Origin: Smittium mucronatum | Lineage: Eukaryota; Kickxellomycota; Harpellomycetes; Harpellales; Legeriomycetaceae | Assembly: GCA_001953115.1 (NCBI GenBank) | Contig: LSSL01001163.1 | Span: 95,365 to 159,364, forward strand | DNA: 64,000 nucleotides | Direction of reading: 5' to 3' | Part shown: one piece after another, positions 27,510 through 39,398 of the stretch | How the letters are laid out: each line of letters begins with the position of its first letter | How positions within the stretch are numbered: position 1 is the stretch's first letter | Made by a program: the position numbers and the translations under genes | The notes under the pieces: generated by a model | What the model was told of the DNA's origin: nothing | The model's database searches: none | What the model saw: only the letters and a program-made list of their open reading frames with translations

Positions 27510-29869
27510 TCTGAAATATCTGTTATTAGTATTTATTGCAAATTTTTTTTTTTATAAATTTAATTCCTGCTTCGACCAATCGTAAAATATTGTTTTTTGA
27601 GTTTCTAACCCATACAAGAATCACCTTCATATAGTTTTAAACCACTAAAAAGTACTCTTATTCTGTGATATCTCCCATTTTTTGAACAATGGTCATTAAT
27701 AATTTCTATTAGTAATGTTGGATTTTAAAAAACAAAAAAACATTGTTTAAGATTCCCTGGCTTCGCTAGATTAAGACATCTAATTATGGATTACTGTTAT
27801 TAAAACCCTTTTGGGTCTGGTACGTGAAACTGAACATCCTTTTGAATCACTAGTGTAAAACTGATTGAAAAATAAAACTATTTTACATTTATCAATTGTT
27901 TCTCAAATCCCATAAATAAAACCAATTTTTTTACATAATTTGAAGGTATAGACGATAAATCGATTTGATAGGGTTGGGGTTGGGGTTGGGGTTGGTAAAA
28001 ACTAAAATTTAAACTGAAAAAAATGTGGTTAGAAACGTCTATAAATTAAAGAAATTTTAGAATAATGAATGCATTTCTATTAACATAGAAAGTTGGCAGC
28101 GGAAAAAATTATAATGTTTTTTAATTGATTTTGATTATTTATTTACTCGATTTTAATATTGATTTTTTCTATTTGTGTAATTTTTTTTTTGAGTCTTTAC
28201 ACCATCCGTCCGGAGGAAAACAAAATAGACTATTTTTTTTTAGTTATTATATTGATTTTTTATGTCGGTCCTTTAGACCAGCTTAATTACACTATGATTT
28301 CAACTGGAGTTATAAAATCTTACAAATAGAAAATCGGTATAAAACCATTCTTTAAAATAATATGCGTTTTTGAATATTAGGTTGGCGTAGGGCTTCGGGA
28401 TTATATTAAGCACAAGATGTCCACCCAATTCAATAAAATAATTAGAATTTTGAATAACAACTAAACTAGACGTTTAATACAACATATGGGACTTGGATTA
28501 ATTAGTAAATGATAGTGTAAATATTTGAGATTTAGTTTCAATAAGCAAAACTTGAATTGAAAGATAGTTTTTTAACTGGTCCAAATGATAGAAACCTTGT
28601 TGGGACAGCGCATAGACATTCTTGAAGAATCAAAATGACGAGGGAAGGTGATTCTGACGCCTGTTTTATAAAGTTGGATTATTATTAGCCTGTAATATAG
28701 TTTTTAGCCTTTAGTATTTAATCACAAGAGCTTATTACAGGTTTATAGGCTATTCTGTGTTCGTTGACAATCAGTTCGCGAAGATATCATTCTGGAAAAG
28801 CTGAACTTTAATACGGGAAATTTTTTTCTTAAAAGAATTCTGTAAGATAATAATAGAATATTAGTGGATGTTTATAGATACAGCCCATAGATTTTATTAC
28901 TCCACTATTTGATTTTGATGTGGGGTTCTCCCCACTTTTTGATAAGGCGGTTTACGGGTGCAAGTGTTCAAAAATGTGATAAAGTAATAAGCATTCGTAT
29001 CGATTTTTTGCAAATTATGATTAGAATGCCGCATGAATACATGTATCTTCCAATTATAATAAGCTTAACTGAACTAGTACACGGTGGATTTGTCAGGCAC
29101 AAAAAATCACTAAAACTCTCGATTGTTTAAATTCTGAGAGAATTTTCGTGACTCGGCAAATCTTTCATAACCATGAAAATCACAAAAACACAAAGGCAGA
29201 ATGGAAATAAACAATCACTAATTGTTTCCATAAACATAGGAAACTCAGTAGTCTTGTATTTTGAAACGGGTTTCAGTACACTGATCCTTCGCAAATACGC
29301 TTTCTCGGAGAACAAACAAAACTCTTGATGATCGATACCAGGACATCCCTGATATTGAGAAAAAGGCTGAAGTGAAATTATAGAAAAATCTCGCGAATCT
29401 TGAGAGTTTATTCATTTCAAAGCTCAATTGGTATATGGTTCTTAATATCTTGCGATAAAATTATGCTTAAATATGGAATTTTTCCTATCTTCTAGTTTAA
29501 AAGATGTTTGGCGCCAGTAACTAATTGTTAAAAGTTGTAAATCTCATTGTTGAATATAACAATCTTCTAAGCACTAAGTTCCAACCGGATAAATACCAAG
29601 AATAACTCTTAGAAAGCTCGGCAATTATCATATAATGACTTGATTATTCTTTCATTTTTTTTAAAGTTCTATTGTATAATAGTGATTGTTCGGAAACTAA
29701 TTGCACAATAGCAGGCTTAACCTTAGCGGCTCACTAATTTAGTTCCTAAATTTTAAACTTTATTTGAAAATTTAATTATCTTATCGTAAAATTTATAATA
29801 TAAGGGAGTTTAACATCATATAAAATTAGCTCTTAGCTTAGATAAAACATATAAGACTCGATTGTTTGG
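27510..29869. other. Spacer between VID27 and the HMG-box gene
   Basis: About 2.4 kb without a confident gene. It contains the G-rich tract at 27971-27995. Short open frames at 28918-29130 (+), 29127-29315 (-) and 29245-29427 (-) are unrecognised; they overlap on opposite strands and carry no family motif that I can defend. They may be debris of a decayed element. VID27 transcription should end early in this spacer. Confidence 0.5.
27971..27995 (+). repeat. Short GGGGTT tandem tract
   Basis: Four runs of three or four G separated by TT, ending TTGG. It fits the pattern for an intramolecular G-quadruplex on the + strand. It lies about 460 bases after the VID27 stop. Confidence 0.93.
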
Positions 29870-30294
29870 TATATAATATTGATATTATATTCGATCCCAT
29901 CCCCTATTTTCATCCTCCTACTTCTTTGTAGTTCTACTCCTATCATCCTTCGAAGTATATTCCTTAGCATCATCTTCCTTTATATTCCGACATACTCGAC
30001 CTTAACATCAATTAAAACCACATCCATAATTCACCTATCCTACATACAAACACATTCAATCCGTAAAACCCTCTAAGAAATATTTATTTTTACACAGACA
30101 TAAAGTATTGCATTTTTTCATACAAAATTTTATCTAGTAAGACCTCAATAAAGTCTCTGTTTTCAAAAGAAGCCGGCTTTTATATAGCAAAAAAAAAAAG
30201 AAATAAAACTTCCTACTATAATAACTGCTCCTATTTTGAGAAATTAGTCCTTGTAGGGGTATCTAAATTGGCTAGTTTACAGTATTGCACAAAA
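29870..30294 (+). promoter_or_regulatory. Probable promoter and long leader of the HMG-box gene
   Basis: A TATA-like TATATAAT at 29870-29877 is followed from about 29888 to 30060 by a strongly pyrimidine-rich, G-poor stretch, then by about 230 bases without an ATG in the gene's frame before the start codon at 30295. This resembles the start-site region of an expressed fungal gene. The open frame at 29879-30076 has no ATG and is a by-product of the pyrimidine bias. If transcription starts near 29900 the leader is about 390 bases, which is long for a fungal gene and typical of regulatory genes. Confidence 0.5.
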
Positions 30295-31935
30295 ATGGAA
30301 AATTCAGAAAATATAGATTATAGAAACGATGTTTCTTACTTCTCTGGAAATAAGTCTCAGATAGACACTCAGCAATTTTTCAAGTCCAACGACCCTGAAA
30401 ACGCGCATAAAATTTCTCAATCAAATTCTAGTATTAGCAATACTTCTGAATCTAATATAACAGAATCGACAACTTCTAAAGGTTATGGTTCCTTGGAACA
30501 AAACCCTATTGCAAACTTGCCCAATTTTCCTGTAGAAATCATTGGAGAACAAGGTGGATACCATTCTGGTATCAGTTCTTTGAAAGACAATCACTTTCAG
30601 AATTCAGAAAATGATGATCGATTCTTCTTTAATCAGATCCCAAACTCGTTCCATTCTAACAATGATGCTCAAAATATGGACATTTTGTCGAAATCTAACA
30701 CAAATATGTATCCAATGTCAATTGATCATAGATATGGCAATTTAGGATCAGTTCAAGCTTTTGGCATAAAGCAAGACAGCTACATTAATAACAAAGATCA
30801 ATCAAAGGTTAAGAGGACTCCTCGACCGCCTAATGCATTTATTATTTATCGTAAAGAGATACAGGCCGATGTGATAAAAAGTAATCCTGGAGTTTCAAAT
30901 AAAGAAATATCTTGCATCATTGGGAAAATGTGGAAGGCTGCACCCCAAAGTATTAAAGATGAGTACAAGGAGAAGGCTGATCAAGAGAAAATAGACCATA
31001 AAAAGAAGTTTCCTGACTACAAATATCAGCCTAGAAAATCTAAAAAGGCTATCAAGATGGATAATGATGGAATAACTAATATTGCTGATAGAAAATCATA
31101 TGAAATTAACTCTAACAGAAGGTTCTTATTTCCGTCAAATTCTAAATCTTTTGAAGGTCATGAAATGGCCTCTGATATTATATTAAACCAAAACCCTACT
31201 CATATAAAAGAATATATTAAGACATCTCGTCAATTGCAACAACCAGAGCCAAACAAAATACTGAACTATCAGAATGATTATTCACAGCCCCAATTCAACA
31301 GCCAAGTCAGTAGTTTTTCAAATTTAGGTCTTTCTACATCGCCTTACATGGACGGATATAGGAATCAATTGGGGATTTCAATCGAAGGTCAAAATTATCA
31401 ACAGAATGCATTTATTTCACCGCCAACATCAAACAAAAGCCTGCTTCAATATAACAGTGGTGGATTTGTTCAAGCTATGAACGGTGATGGTTTGGATTTT
31501 GACGCATTTGCATGTCCATCAGAAAGTGATTATGTATCATCAATGCTTAACAAAAACATTGCAGGTCTACCTAGATTGTATCAACAAAATGATAATGTAT
31601 CTGACTTGCAATTCTCTCAGCTCCAAAACAATACTTATAAATACTCCCACGAAAACGGAAATAAATTGATATCTCAGATTACAAACGGTAGACATGAGGT
31701 TAGTAATCAATACTCTCGTCTTCCTGAGATTGGTGCATTCATTTCTAATTCTACGGACGCATTCGCGCAAATCAATAACTCATACAGGCAAAACGCAATT
31801 CCATCTAACGGGAATCGTGGCTATGAACAATACAGTGATTCTAACGAATTTAACCAAACTCAGGAGGGAATTATGTATTCGCAAAATAGCGTATTTTCCA
31901 TCCCAATAGTATCCGATTTGCAAAGGAAAATGTAA
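30295..31935 (+). CDS. HMG-box (MATA_HMG-like) transcription factor
   Basis: Single exon, 546 residues, from the first ATG in a frame that stays open upstream to 30067; the upstream part has no ATG. One HMG box spans residues about 174-251. It starts TPRPPNAFIIYRKE, has the helix 2 segment NKEISCIIGKMWK, and ends PDYKYQPRKSKK. RPPNAF.IYR and Y.YQPRK are hallmarks of the fungal mating-type/Ste11-like HMG class, which binds the DNA minor groove and regulates sexual development or stress genes. Everything outside the box is low-complexity and rich in Asn, Ser and Gln, as in activators of this class. The protein is expected to be nuclear, with the basic box end acting as localisation signal. No mating-locus neighbours (SLA2, APN2, COX13, or the zygomycete transporter/helicase pair) are seen, so a mating-locus identity is not supported. 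Codons are A/T-ending. A 5' non-coding exon is possible. Confidence 0.87.
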   Translation: MENSENIDYRNDVSYFSGNKSQIDTQQFFKSNDPENAHKISQSNSSISNTSESNITESTTSKGYGSLEQNPIANLPNFPVEIIGEQGGYHSGISSLKDNHFQNSENDDRFFFNQIPNSFHSNNDAQNMDILSKSNTNMYPMSIDHRYGNLGSVQAFGIKQDSYINNKDQSKVKRTPRPPNAFIIYRKEIQADVIKSNPGVSNKEISCIIGKMWKAAPQSIKDEYKEKADQEKIDHKKKFPDYKYQPRKSKKAIKMDNDGITNIADRKSYEINSNRRFLFPSNSKSFEGHEMASDIILNQNPTHIKEYIKTSRQLQQPEPNKILNYQNDYSQPQFNSQVSSFSNLGLSTSPYMDGYRNQLGISIEGQNYQQNAFISPPTSNKSLLQYNSGGFVQAMNGDGLDFDAFACPSESDYVSSMLNKNIAGLPRLYQQNDNVSDLQFSQLQNNTYKYSHENGNKLISQITNGRHEVSNQYSRLPEIGAFISNSTDAFAQINNSYRQNAIPSNGNRGYEQYSDSNEFNQTQEGIMYSQNSVFSIPIVSDLQRKM

Positions 31936-32477
31936 AATGTAACTGAGAAATAAGCAGTTGAATCTACTATCAAATAAACTCGGATATTTTATTTTTTCGC
32001 ATCATTATTTTTAGCATTGGAACCCCGGGGTTTTAACTAATCATTACATTTACATTTACATTTACGTACATATATACAAACTTTATATATTTTCTTATTA
32101 AACCTGTGCGATGGCTGTTTGTTTAACTGCTTTGATTTTTTTTCTAAAAAAAAATTTTTTCTTTTTGGCAAAAACTTTATGATGACTTTTATTCGCTTTT
32201 AGGGATTATCTGCTATGGAAAGACAAAAAATTTATCGATTTACTAATAAATTATTTACAATATCTATAAAAGTTATAACTTACTAAAATGCTGGTAATGG
32301 ATTTCATTAACTAATAGAGGTTATGATAACATAGACACTTTAAAAGTTTATTTAATATAGATGAGTGTTTTGGTCATTGTTTTAAATAAAGAAATTGTAT
32401 TATGTTTTCTTTTTTATATCTTATCTTGACTACACCTATCTTTTATAGGCAATTTTGAGACATTATCAAAATAATTG

Positions 32478-32826
32478 TCAGTGAAAATAAAAAAAATAGA
32501 CCATAAATCCATCGATGATCTTAAAGCAGAAAGATCGGCTGTAAAGAATGCTTATCAATATCATGCTATTGATCCTAATTCCTGAGACTAGGACCCCAGA
32601 GTATCTGGAAAATACCAATTGTGATCTTCCGAGTCGCCCAGTGACTTTAAAAAGTGGAGTTTTTATGTATTAAATTTAAAAAATATTGACATTCTGCAAA
32701 TTTGATGTACCCAAAAGTGCCAAATTCATCCTTCTTTGCTACACACAAAGGAAAAAATATCAATTAGAGAAATTAGGAGGTTCATAGATGCACAATTTAA
32801 TAAGGCTATTAAAGATAATTTTTTAA
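32478..32826 (+). pseudogene. Possible decayed coding fragment, family unrecognised
   Basis: One frame reads protein-like for over 100 codons, for example SIDDLKAERSAVKNAY and later SDFKKWSFYVLNLK, interrupted only by a few TGA or TAG codons. The interruptions resemble C-to-T nonsense changes. No family was recognised, and in this A+T-rich background chance cannot be excluded. Confidence 0.25.
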
Positions 32827-34756
32827 TTTTAGCGAGTTACTATTAAGCATTTTTGAAAACTCTCTTTGGTGAGGGGGATTTCTAATCATAATACAAGTCA
32901 GATCCAAATCGACACTATTGATCATGAGATTGTTCACGAAACCCCATTTTTTTAGCATCCATTTGCCCAGAACACTTGAGCTGCAAAGTTAAAGTTATTC
33001 ATCAGTCTTCTTGGTTCAAATCTCATAAGGTATAGAACTACTGGCACAGAAGAAGGGGGGATGGGAAGAACTTTTAGAAAAAAATTATCTTGATATTTTC
33101 AACAAGTTTTTATAGCTTTTGTTAATCAAAAACTATATCTTCTGTAAAAAAAAGGGAGGGAGAGGGTAGTTTTGAGATAGCAAAAGTCAAAAAATTTAGC
33201 TTCTATTTTAATAGCTCAAAAATAAGCTGATTCTGTGATGTAGTTGACAGTTAAAATTTTAATTTTTTTATTTGAATGTTTTAAAATTGAAATTTTATAG
33301 TTAGGTTAAAGACCTATTAAAAATACTTTAGCTTTAATTTCCTAAAAGTTAGAGTGTTATTTATTGGAACTTTTTTCTTTTTTTGTAAGCAAAATTTGTT
33401 TTAAACCCATCGGACCTTTTATCAAAAATAATCAAGAAATACATATTATTTGTATCCAATTTCGCAAAAATAATAATAAGTATCAGTTTATGCCAATATT
33501 ACTAAAAAAATACACAATTTAATAAATCCTATTATGGATTTATTTATAGGGGATTTATTTAAAATATTTAAATATTAAACAAAGCTTTTAAAAAAAACAC
33601 AAAAAAAGGCAAAAACAAATAATAAATAATAAATTTCGCCTCACTCCCATCTGTCGCTATCTCGACCCCATATCCACTGGGCATTTTTTTAAAGAAATTT
33701 AAATATGTTAAATTCTTCGAAATCCCTTCTTTTATTTATTAATTTGTTTATTTTCGGTAAAATAGAAATAACGTGAAAAGGTTTGTATGACTTCTAAATG
33801 ACAGCTAGCAATAATTTTTTAAACCGAGCCATCAAGATCAACTCTTGAAAAAATACCCAGAGTTTCAAAATAAATAGTAAAGTCGCTTTTTAAATCTTAG
33901 GAACTTTTTTACAATATACGCTCTAAGTATCAAACATAAATAAAGCATACCTAAACACAAATTCTAAATTACAGGTAGACCCTAAAGGTCCGAGATGTGA
34001 TTAATTGGTATTTTTAACTTGGATATTTTTATAGTATTTTTAATAATAGATTTCGAAAAATAAGTATAAGTATAAATAAAACTATTTATTATTAAAAGCC
34101 TAGTTTTTGCTAGGGCTCCAATAAAAAGAATACGATGATAATAAAAAGACCCTTATAAAAGATAACTATATCAAAGTCTATGGGGGGTCTTTATGGAATT
34201 TTAATTCTTTTTTAATTAAGTTTAAATTTAACAATATATGTTTCCTCTCACCGGAAAGTTTATATAGATCGAAATGTATGTATAATTATCAAAAAGAAAT
34301 ACTTTTTTTTTTCAAGATAAATATATTTAGAGCTGTTAAAGATTTAGAAAAGCTAGATTAAAATACGAAAATATTTCGAAATTTCTGTATCTCAACCCCC
34401 TTTTGTCATTTTAGTATCTAAGTACTTTCCGGGAATTTGTTCAAGGGGGATAATAGATGACCTAATATTAGGGGATTAAGTTTTCTGTGCCTGTGGTTTT
34501 TAATCAGAAATTCGACTGACTTTCCTGTTAGGTTTCTATAAAATTTTTGACAACATTCCTTAAATTTTCGCAGTACTAAGGCTTTCAAAAATTCTGCTCA
34601 ATCTAATCTAAATACATCAAAGAGCCAAATATACATTTTTGAGAATTTTTGTTTTGTTTTTTTTTCACGAAATTTGATTGTAAGATACGTTATTAAGAAC
34701 TAAACTATAAAAACATCATAATATATACATATATATAAAAGACTATTAACATAATC

Positions 34757-34873
34757 ACAATAAGCTCCTCTGCCGGACCACCGGCTGCGTACTTATGGAT
34801 AAAGGGTGAAATCTCCAACCGAAATACATCCATCCACCCCCGCATGGGCCTGTTTTAAGTAGGCTGGATTTCC
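34757..34873. repeat. Dispersed repeat, copy B
   Basis: Diverged second copy of the element at 23713-23826, in the same orientation. Both copies have the AAGCTYCTCTGCC start, the CCAACCGAAA block, the C-rich block and TAAGTAGG in the same order. This copy is higher in G+C than its surroundings. Read on the - strand it has a short open segment, but copy A has stops at the matching place, so there is no evidence of coding. Confidence 0.75.
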
Positions 34874-35411
34874 GAATCCTTAACGGTTATGAATTAAGCT
34901 CACTTTTATTGGAAAAACCCCCATTTAAGCTATTGAGCTCCTACTTAGAGTTTACATATAATAGGATTAATAAAACTAGGCCCATTTTCAAGCGTTGGAT
35001 TGATCGACTTGACTTCTTCCGACAAATTGATGATAGAATGAACATACCATTAAACAAGGCTCGAGATTTTTTCATAAACACAAAATAAAGCATTGAACAT
35101 AACTGAACCATACGACCTGAACTCGATACGACAATAACGATTAGTGAAATGCAACTTAGATCAGAAGGTAACCTTAGATACCCAGACAAGGAAACACATT
35201 CCATAAGACCTGTAAATAAGCACAAATTGAAGAAAATTAGAGCCGAGAGAAAAATTAAAGAGCACCAGTAAAAAATGATTCTAGAATATATATAACAATT
35301 GTAATATCAAACAATTATTAAAGATTGTGAAAATATCGAAGGACTATGTAAATAGTAAAGTTTGTAATAGGAAAAGGGTATTGAAGGCGAAGCTAAATGA
35401 AACAAATAAAA

Positions 35412-37265
35412 TTATTTGTATAGGGATTGGAAAGCCTTGGTGACAGTGCGCTGTAATTTTCTTTGAGAAGCAGAGATTTGTTCTTTAGAAGCGGTGCTGT
35501 TGTTAATATCAAGCCATTCCATAGCTTCGGCGAGAGCGTTCTCGACAGCCTCCTTATCAGCGCGTTTAAGACGGGTCTCAATCTTAATATCTGACAAGTT
35601 GCCTTCGACTTGCATGATGTATTGTTCCAAATCTTGTTTAGCCTGAACAGCTTCTTGCTTCTTCTTATCCTCATCAGCGAATTTCTCGGCTTCCTTAACC
35701 ATGCGTTCAATTTCAGCAGCGGAAAGATGTCCGGTTGAGTTGGAGATAGTGATATCAGCTTTGCGACCTGATGCTTTGTCCATGGCAGTAACCTTGAGGA
35801 TACCATCAGCATTAAGGTCAAAGGTACATTCGAGTTCAGGAACGTTTCTTGGAGCAGGGATAATTCCGTTAAGCTCAAAGTTACCAAGAAGATTGTTATC
35901 CTTGGTCATTGGACGTTCACCCTCATAAATTGGGAATTCGACAGTAGTTTGACTATCGACAGTAGTGGTGAAAGTACGCTTCATGATGACAGGAATAGGA
36001 GTGTTACGTGGAACAACAACACCCATAACACCACCTTGCATCTCAACACCCAAAGAAAGTGGGACGACATCAAGCAAGATCAAGTCTTGAGTCTTTGAGG
36101 AATCAGCAGTGTTAGTCAAAACGGCTCCTTGAACAGCAGCACCGTAAGCAACGGCCTCATCAGGATTGATGCTCTTGTTAAGCTCCTTACCATCAAACAA
36201 ATCTTCCAACATAGATTGAATCTTTGGAATACGGGTAGAACCACCAACCAATACGATTTCGTCAACTTCCTTCTTATCAACCTTGGCATCTTTCAAAACT
36301 TGTTTGACAGGATCCAAAGTCTTCTGGAAGTAAACTGCATTGAGCTCTTCGAATTTAGCTCTAGTAATGGAAGCAGTGTAATCAACACCGTTAAGTAATG
36401 AATCAACTTCAATAGTGGTACGAGCCAAAGAGGACAAAGTACGTTTTGCTCTTTCACAAGCAGTTCTAAGTCTACGAGTGGCCCTGGCATCAGACGAGAT
36501 ATCTCCACCGTGCTTCTTTTTGAAATCTTCCTTAAAGAATTCGACAAGAGAGTTATCGAAATCCTCACCACCCAAATGAGTGTCACCAGCAGTGGCCTTG
36601 ACAGAGAAGATACCACCAGTAATAGAAAGGAGAGAGACATCGAAAGTACCACCTCCGAGATCGAAGATCAAAACTTTCTTTTCAGACTCAGACTTTGAGT
36701 CCATACCGTAAGCAATAGCAGCAGCAGTAGGTTCATTAATGATACGCAAGACTTCCAAACCTGAAATAGAACCGGAATCTTTAGTGGCATTACGTTGAGC
36801 ATCGTTGAAATAAGCAGGGACAGTGATGACAGCTTTCTTGACGGTCTTGCCAAGTTTAGCCTCGGCGATTTCCTTCATTTTCAAAAGAACCATTGAGGAG
36901 ATCTCTTGTGGAGAAAACTCGACGGTTTCACCTTTGAATTGAACCTGGATAAAAGGCTGCTCGTTTTTGTCAACGACCTTAAAAGGCCAGTGCTCGCTAT
37001 CCTTCTTAACAGTTGGGTCATCAAATCTGCGACCAATCAATCTCTTAACATCAAAGACGGTATTGGTTGGGTTCATGGCAGATTGGTTCTTTGCGGCATC
37101 ACCAACAAGTCTCTCAGTATCGTTAAAAGCGACATATGAGGGAGTAGTACGGTTACCTTGCTCATTGGCAATGATTTCTACACGCTCGCCTTCCCAGACG
37201 GCTACACAAGAATATGTGGTACCAAGATCGATACCGATAGCTCCTTGATATTCTTCAGTAGACAT
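35412..37265 (-). CDS. SSB: Ssb-type ribosome-associated Hsp70 chaperone
   Basis: Intronless, 617 residues, ATG at 37265-37263. Hsp70 signatures are all present: IDLGTTYS (12-19), [14 protein letters not shown] (200-213) and [14 protein letters not shown] (337-350). The ATPase domain spans about 1-392, the linker [12 protein letters not shown] 395-406, the beta substrate-binding domain to about 515 and the helical lid to 617. It ends [14 protein letters not shown] and lacks the EEVD tail and Gly-rich segment of cytosolic Ssa. This matches the Ssb subfamily (yeast Ssb1 and fission yeast Sks2 are about 613 residues and end VVTKA plus a few residues). Ssb binds nascent chains at the ribosome with the RAC co-chaperone. 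The gene strongly favours C/T-ending codons, unlike VID27, suggesting very high expression; this also produces long antisense open frames that are not genes. Lid residues 530-560 look more Ssa-like than in yeast Ssb. Confidence is very high for Hsp70 and high for Ssb. Confidence 0.95.
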   Translation of the reverse strand: MSTEEYQGAIGIDLGTTYSCVAVWEGERVEIIANEQGNRTTPSYVAFNDTERLVGDAAKNQSAMNPTNTVFDVKRLIGRRFDDPTVKKDSEHWPFKVVDKNEQPFIQVQFKGETVEFSPQEISSMVLLKMKEIAEAKLGKTVKKAVITVPAYFNDAQRNATKDSGSISGLEVLRIINEPTAAAIAYGMDSKSESEKKVLIFDLGGGTFDVSLLSITGGIFSVKATAGDTHLGGEDFDNSLVEFFKEDFKKKHGGDISSDARATRRLRTACERAKRTLSSLARTTIEVDSLLNGVDYTASITRAKFEELNAVYFQKTLDPVKQVLKDAKVDKKEVDEIVLVGGSTRIPKIQSMLEDLFDGKELNKSINPDEAVAYGAAVQGAVLTNTADSSKTQDLILLDVVPLSLGVEMQGGVMGVVVPRNTPIPVIMKRTFTTTVDSQTTVEFPIYEGERPMTKDNNLLGNFELNGIIPAPRNVPELECTFDLNADGILKVTAMDKASGRKADITISNSTGHLSAAEIERMVKEAEKFADEDKKKQEAVQAKQDLEQYIMQVEGNLSDIKIETRLKRADKEAVENALAEAMEWLDINNSTASKEQISASQRKLQRTVTKAFQSLYK

Positions 37266-37830
37266 TTTTATCTATAATATAAGTAAGAGAAAAATCAATC
37301 AAAACCATAAAAAGCTCAGAATATACAAGAGAAGAGCTAAAAATACCTTTTTTTTTTTATTGAAAGATTTTCTAAGATCTGGGAAGCAGAAAGAGTAGCA
37401 AACCGTGTGATAGAAATACCTAAATTAACAATTGGCAATCTCAAGGTTAAATATGAAAAAAAAACTGATTCACTAATCAATGTATCAACAAAAAAAAAAT
37501 TTTACTTTTGATTTAATTATTTTTTGCTACCCCTATTCAATTTTTTATCCAGTCTATTGGCTCAATTTTTTTTTTTTCTTAACTTTGTGATCAATGGTAT
37601 TTACCACGCCTTTTACACAAAAAATAAGCCAATAGTGTTTATTTCGTATTTCGAACATATTATTCATCATGTCGAATACACCACCAATGGGCGGGATTTT
37701 GTAATTCCCTGCTTTCAAATTTTCCATTGGCAGAATGAAACGCATTATATAAATACTGCTGATAAACTGTATCTTATCTTCTACTGGTGATTCAATGCTT
37801 CCTGAGAGGGACATCATCCATAAAGTGTAT
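37266..37830 (-). promoter_or_regulatory. Upstream region of SSB
   Basis: Read toward the gene, this region has A/T runs and a pyrimidine-rich stretch just before the ATG. A possible small 5' leader intron ends ATTATAG a few bases upstream of the start. CCAAT/ATTGG motifs occur at about 37430, 37554, 37628, 37682 and 37724, next to a GGGCGG at 37688-37693. A TATATAAATA at 37745-37754 reads on the + strand. Overlapping small open frames on both strands (37524-37790 + and 37554-37817 -) look like by-products. Confidence 0.45.
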
Positions 37831-39356
37831 CAAATAGATCGAAGGATTAACTAATCAATATACTGGTTTAGACTAGCGCTAAATTTTAAAAGTAGACCAG
37901 TTTTCAGATAGGCTTTCAATTTATCATACGAATATTGGCTACTTGTTCATATAATTGCGCTGATCCTTAGACCTAATCCATTTCTTTATCGTTACTTGGT
38001 GCGCAGATGTCCAATAGTGTTAATGCTTTTTTTCAATTGTTGATTATCCAATAGAATCGAGTTGAATAAAATATATATTTTTTAAATTGTGAATCGGTGG
38101 ATTTTTAATAGAAAGGACTCATGTCTCATTATCAGATCACAAACAGATCGTTGATTCTATTGGTAAATATAAATAACAAATCACTAATTGCAATGGTTTT
38201 GTAAATCATATTATTCGCAACAAATAGATAAAATTATCGCAATATTGTAGAATTTAACTTATAATTATCATTGGCAATAAATATTTTATCAATCCGACTT
38301 AAAGGGTTTTCATAATTTTTATTGGCCAAAATAGATGTAAATTTAAATTTTTACATTTTATCATTCGATTTAGTCAATAATCTAATTGGTAAAAAAAGCA
38401 CTGCTCAAGGCTAACCCCTCAACTACGAAGCTTTCATTCTCACGATAGTCCCTTCAGGGAGGTAGATTTAAAATGGATTCAATTATTCATTAAATGATAA
38501 CATTGGAAAAACAACACCCATACATCATTGGATCAAAAGAGAAATTAAATCAATTGAAAATGGCAGTGTATACAAATATTACAGAGGTTTATTCAAGGGT
38601 CAGAGAAGGTCAAATCAACAATAGGCTAATAAACTGTGCCACCATTTTATAGCTAATATAAATTGAAGCTTTTATCCTACTCACACTAATAATGGCAGAT
38701 TTTCTTTATGATGCTTCTATTTTGCTATTTAATACTATCAAGATACCCTAAGCGGAAGTTAAATTTGTTTACGGTTAATACAAATAATGTCAGATAAATT
38801 TCCCTACTGAAATCTTTACCTATCTTTCCTATGGCTATTTTCTAAAATTTTAATAATATTTACATGTAAAAATTATTTAAATCTCTATAAAACCAAATTA
38901 AACTAACTAAATAATATTTGATTCATAGTGGTCGAAAAAATTATATTTCCAGTAGAACAATTGGTAGTAGGTGAATAATCCCGTCACCATACAAATATTT
39001 TATTTGAAAAACTTAACATTATTAGCTCAGTCTATTTCCCTATTTAATAAGGCGCGATTAATGGTGCTAATGGAACTCAAGCTAAATTATGGGTCCAATA
39101 AGCGTTAAATGATTTCCAAAGTTACAGGGGTTTTCAAGCAATAGACCCTTTTTTTTTAGATTTGTGGGGTTATTTTTTTGGCGAAAAAATCAAAAACATT
39201 ACTATTGGATTAAATAATCTATTACACTAATTAAAAACAAAAAGTAAAAAAATACCAATAAACAATTTAATTAGCACCAATAGCGACATACATCAATGCT
39301 CATAAGAGAAAATCACTTGTTGGTTATAAGAATGACCCCACAGGTCCAGAAAAAAA

Positions 39357-39398
39357 TGTCTATTGAAATTAAAAAAGTGTCTATTGAAATGAAAAAAA
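39357..39398 (+). repeat. Two-copy 21-base tandem repeat
   Basis: GTCTATTGAAATTAAAAAA and GTCTATTGAAATGAAAAAA lie next to each other, separated by GT, differing at one base. Confidence 0.85.

Larger units (their letters stand above)
31936..35411. other. Spacer between the HMG-box gene and SSB (convergent 3' ends)
   Basis: About 3.5 kb between the 3' ends of two convergent genes. It contains a possible decayed coding fragment (32478-32826), a dispersed repeat copy (34757-34873) and a 94-codon open frame on the - strand (34941-35225, first ATG at 35204). That frame is Ser/Leu-rich and unrecognised. A 12-base perfect palindrome AACCCCGGGGTT sits at 32021-32032. The rest is A+T-rich with no feature that I can support. 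Confidence 0.5.

Noticed and set aside
27971..27995. Interstitial telomere
   Set aside because: Only four repeats of a GGGGTT type; fungal telomeres are usually TTAGGG-like, and no subtelomeric context is visible.
28918..29130. Possible retroviral-type protease (FTGASV)
   Set aside because: A single short tag without the other protease motifs or flanking polyprotein; too weak to call.
30295..31935. Mating-type locus
   Set aside because: The HMG box is suggestive, but the flanking genes are VID27 and SSB, not known mating-locus neighbours.
33009..33030. GGTTCAAATC-like tRNA B box
   Set aside because: No matching A box or cloverleaf upstream and no acceptor stem pairing.
35393..37248. Several antisense and alternate-frame open frames over SSB
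   Set aside because: They arise from the strong codon bias of the Hsp70 gene; none has family motifs.
37524..37817. Overlapping 87-88 codon open frames upstream of SSB
   Set aside because: Overlap on opposite strands, no motif, and location in the SSB upstream region make a gene unlikely.
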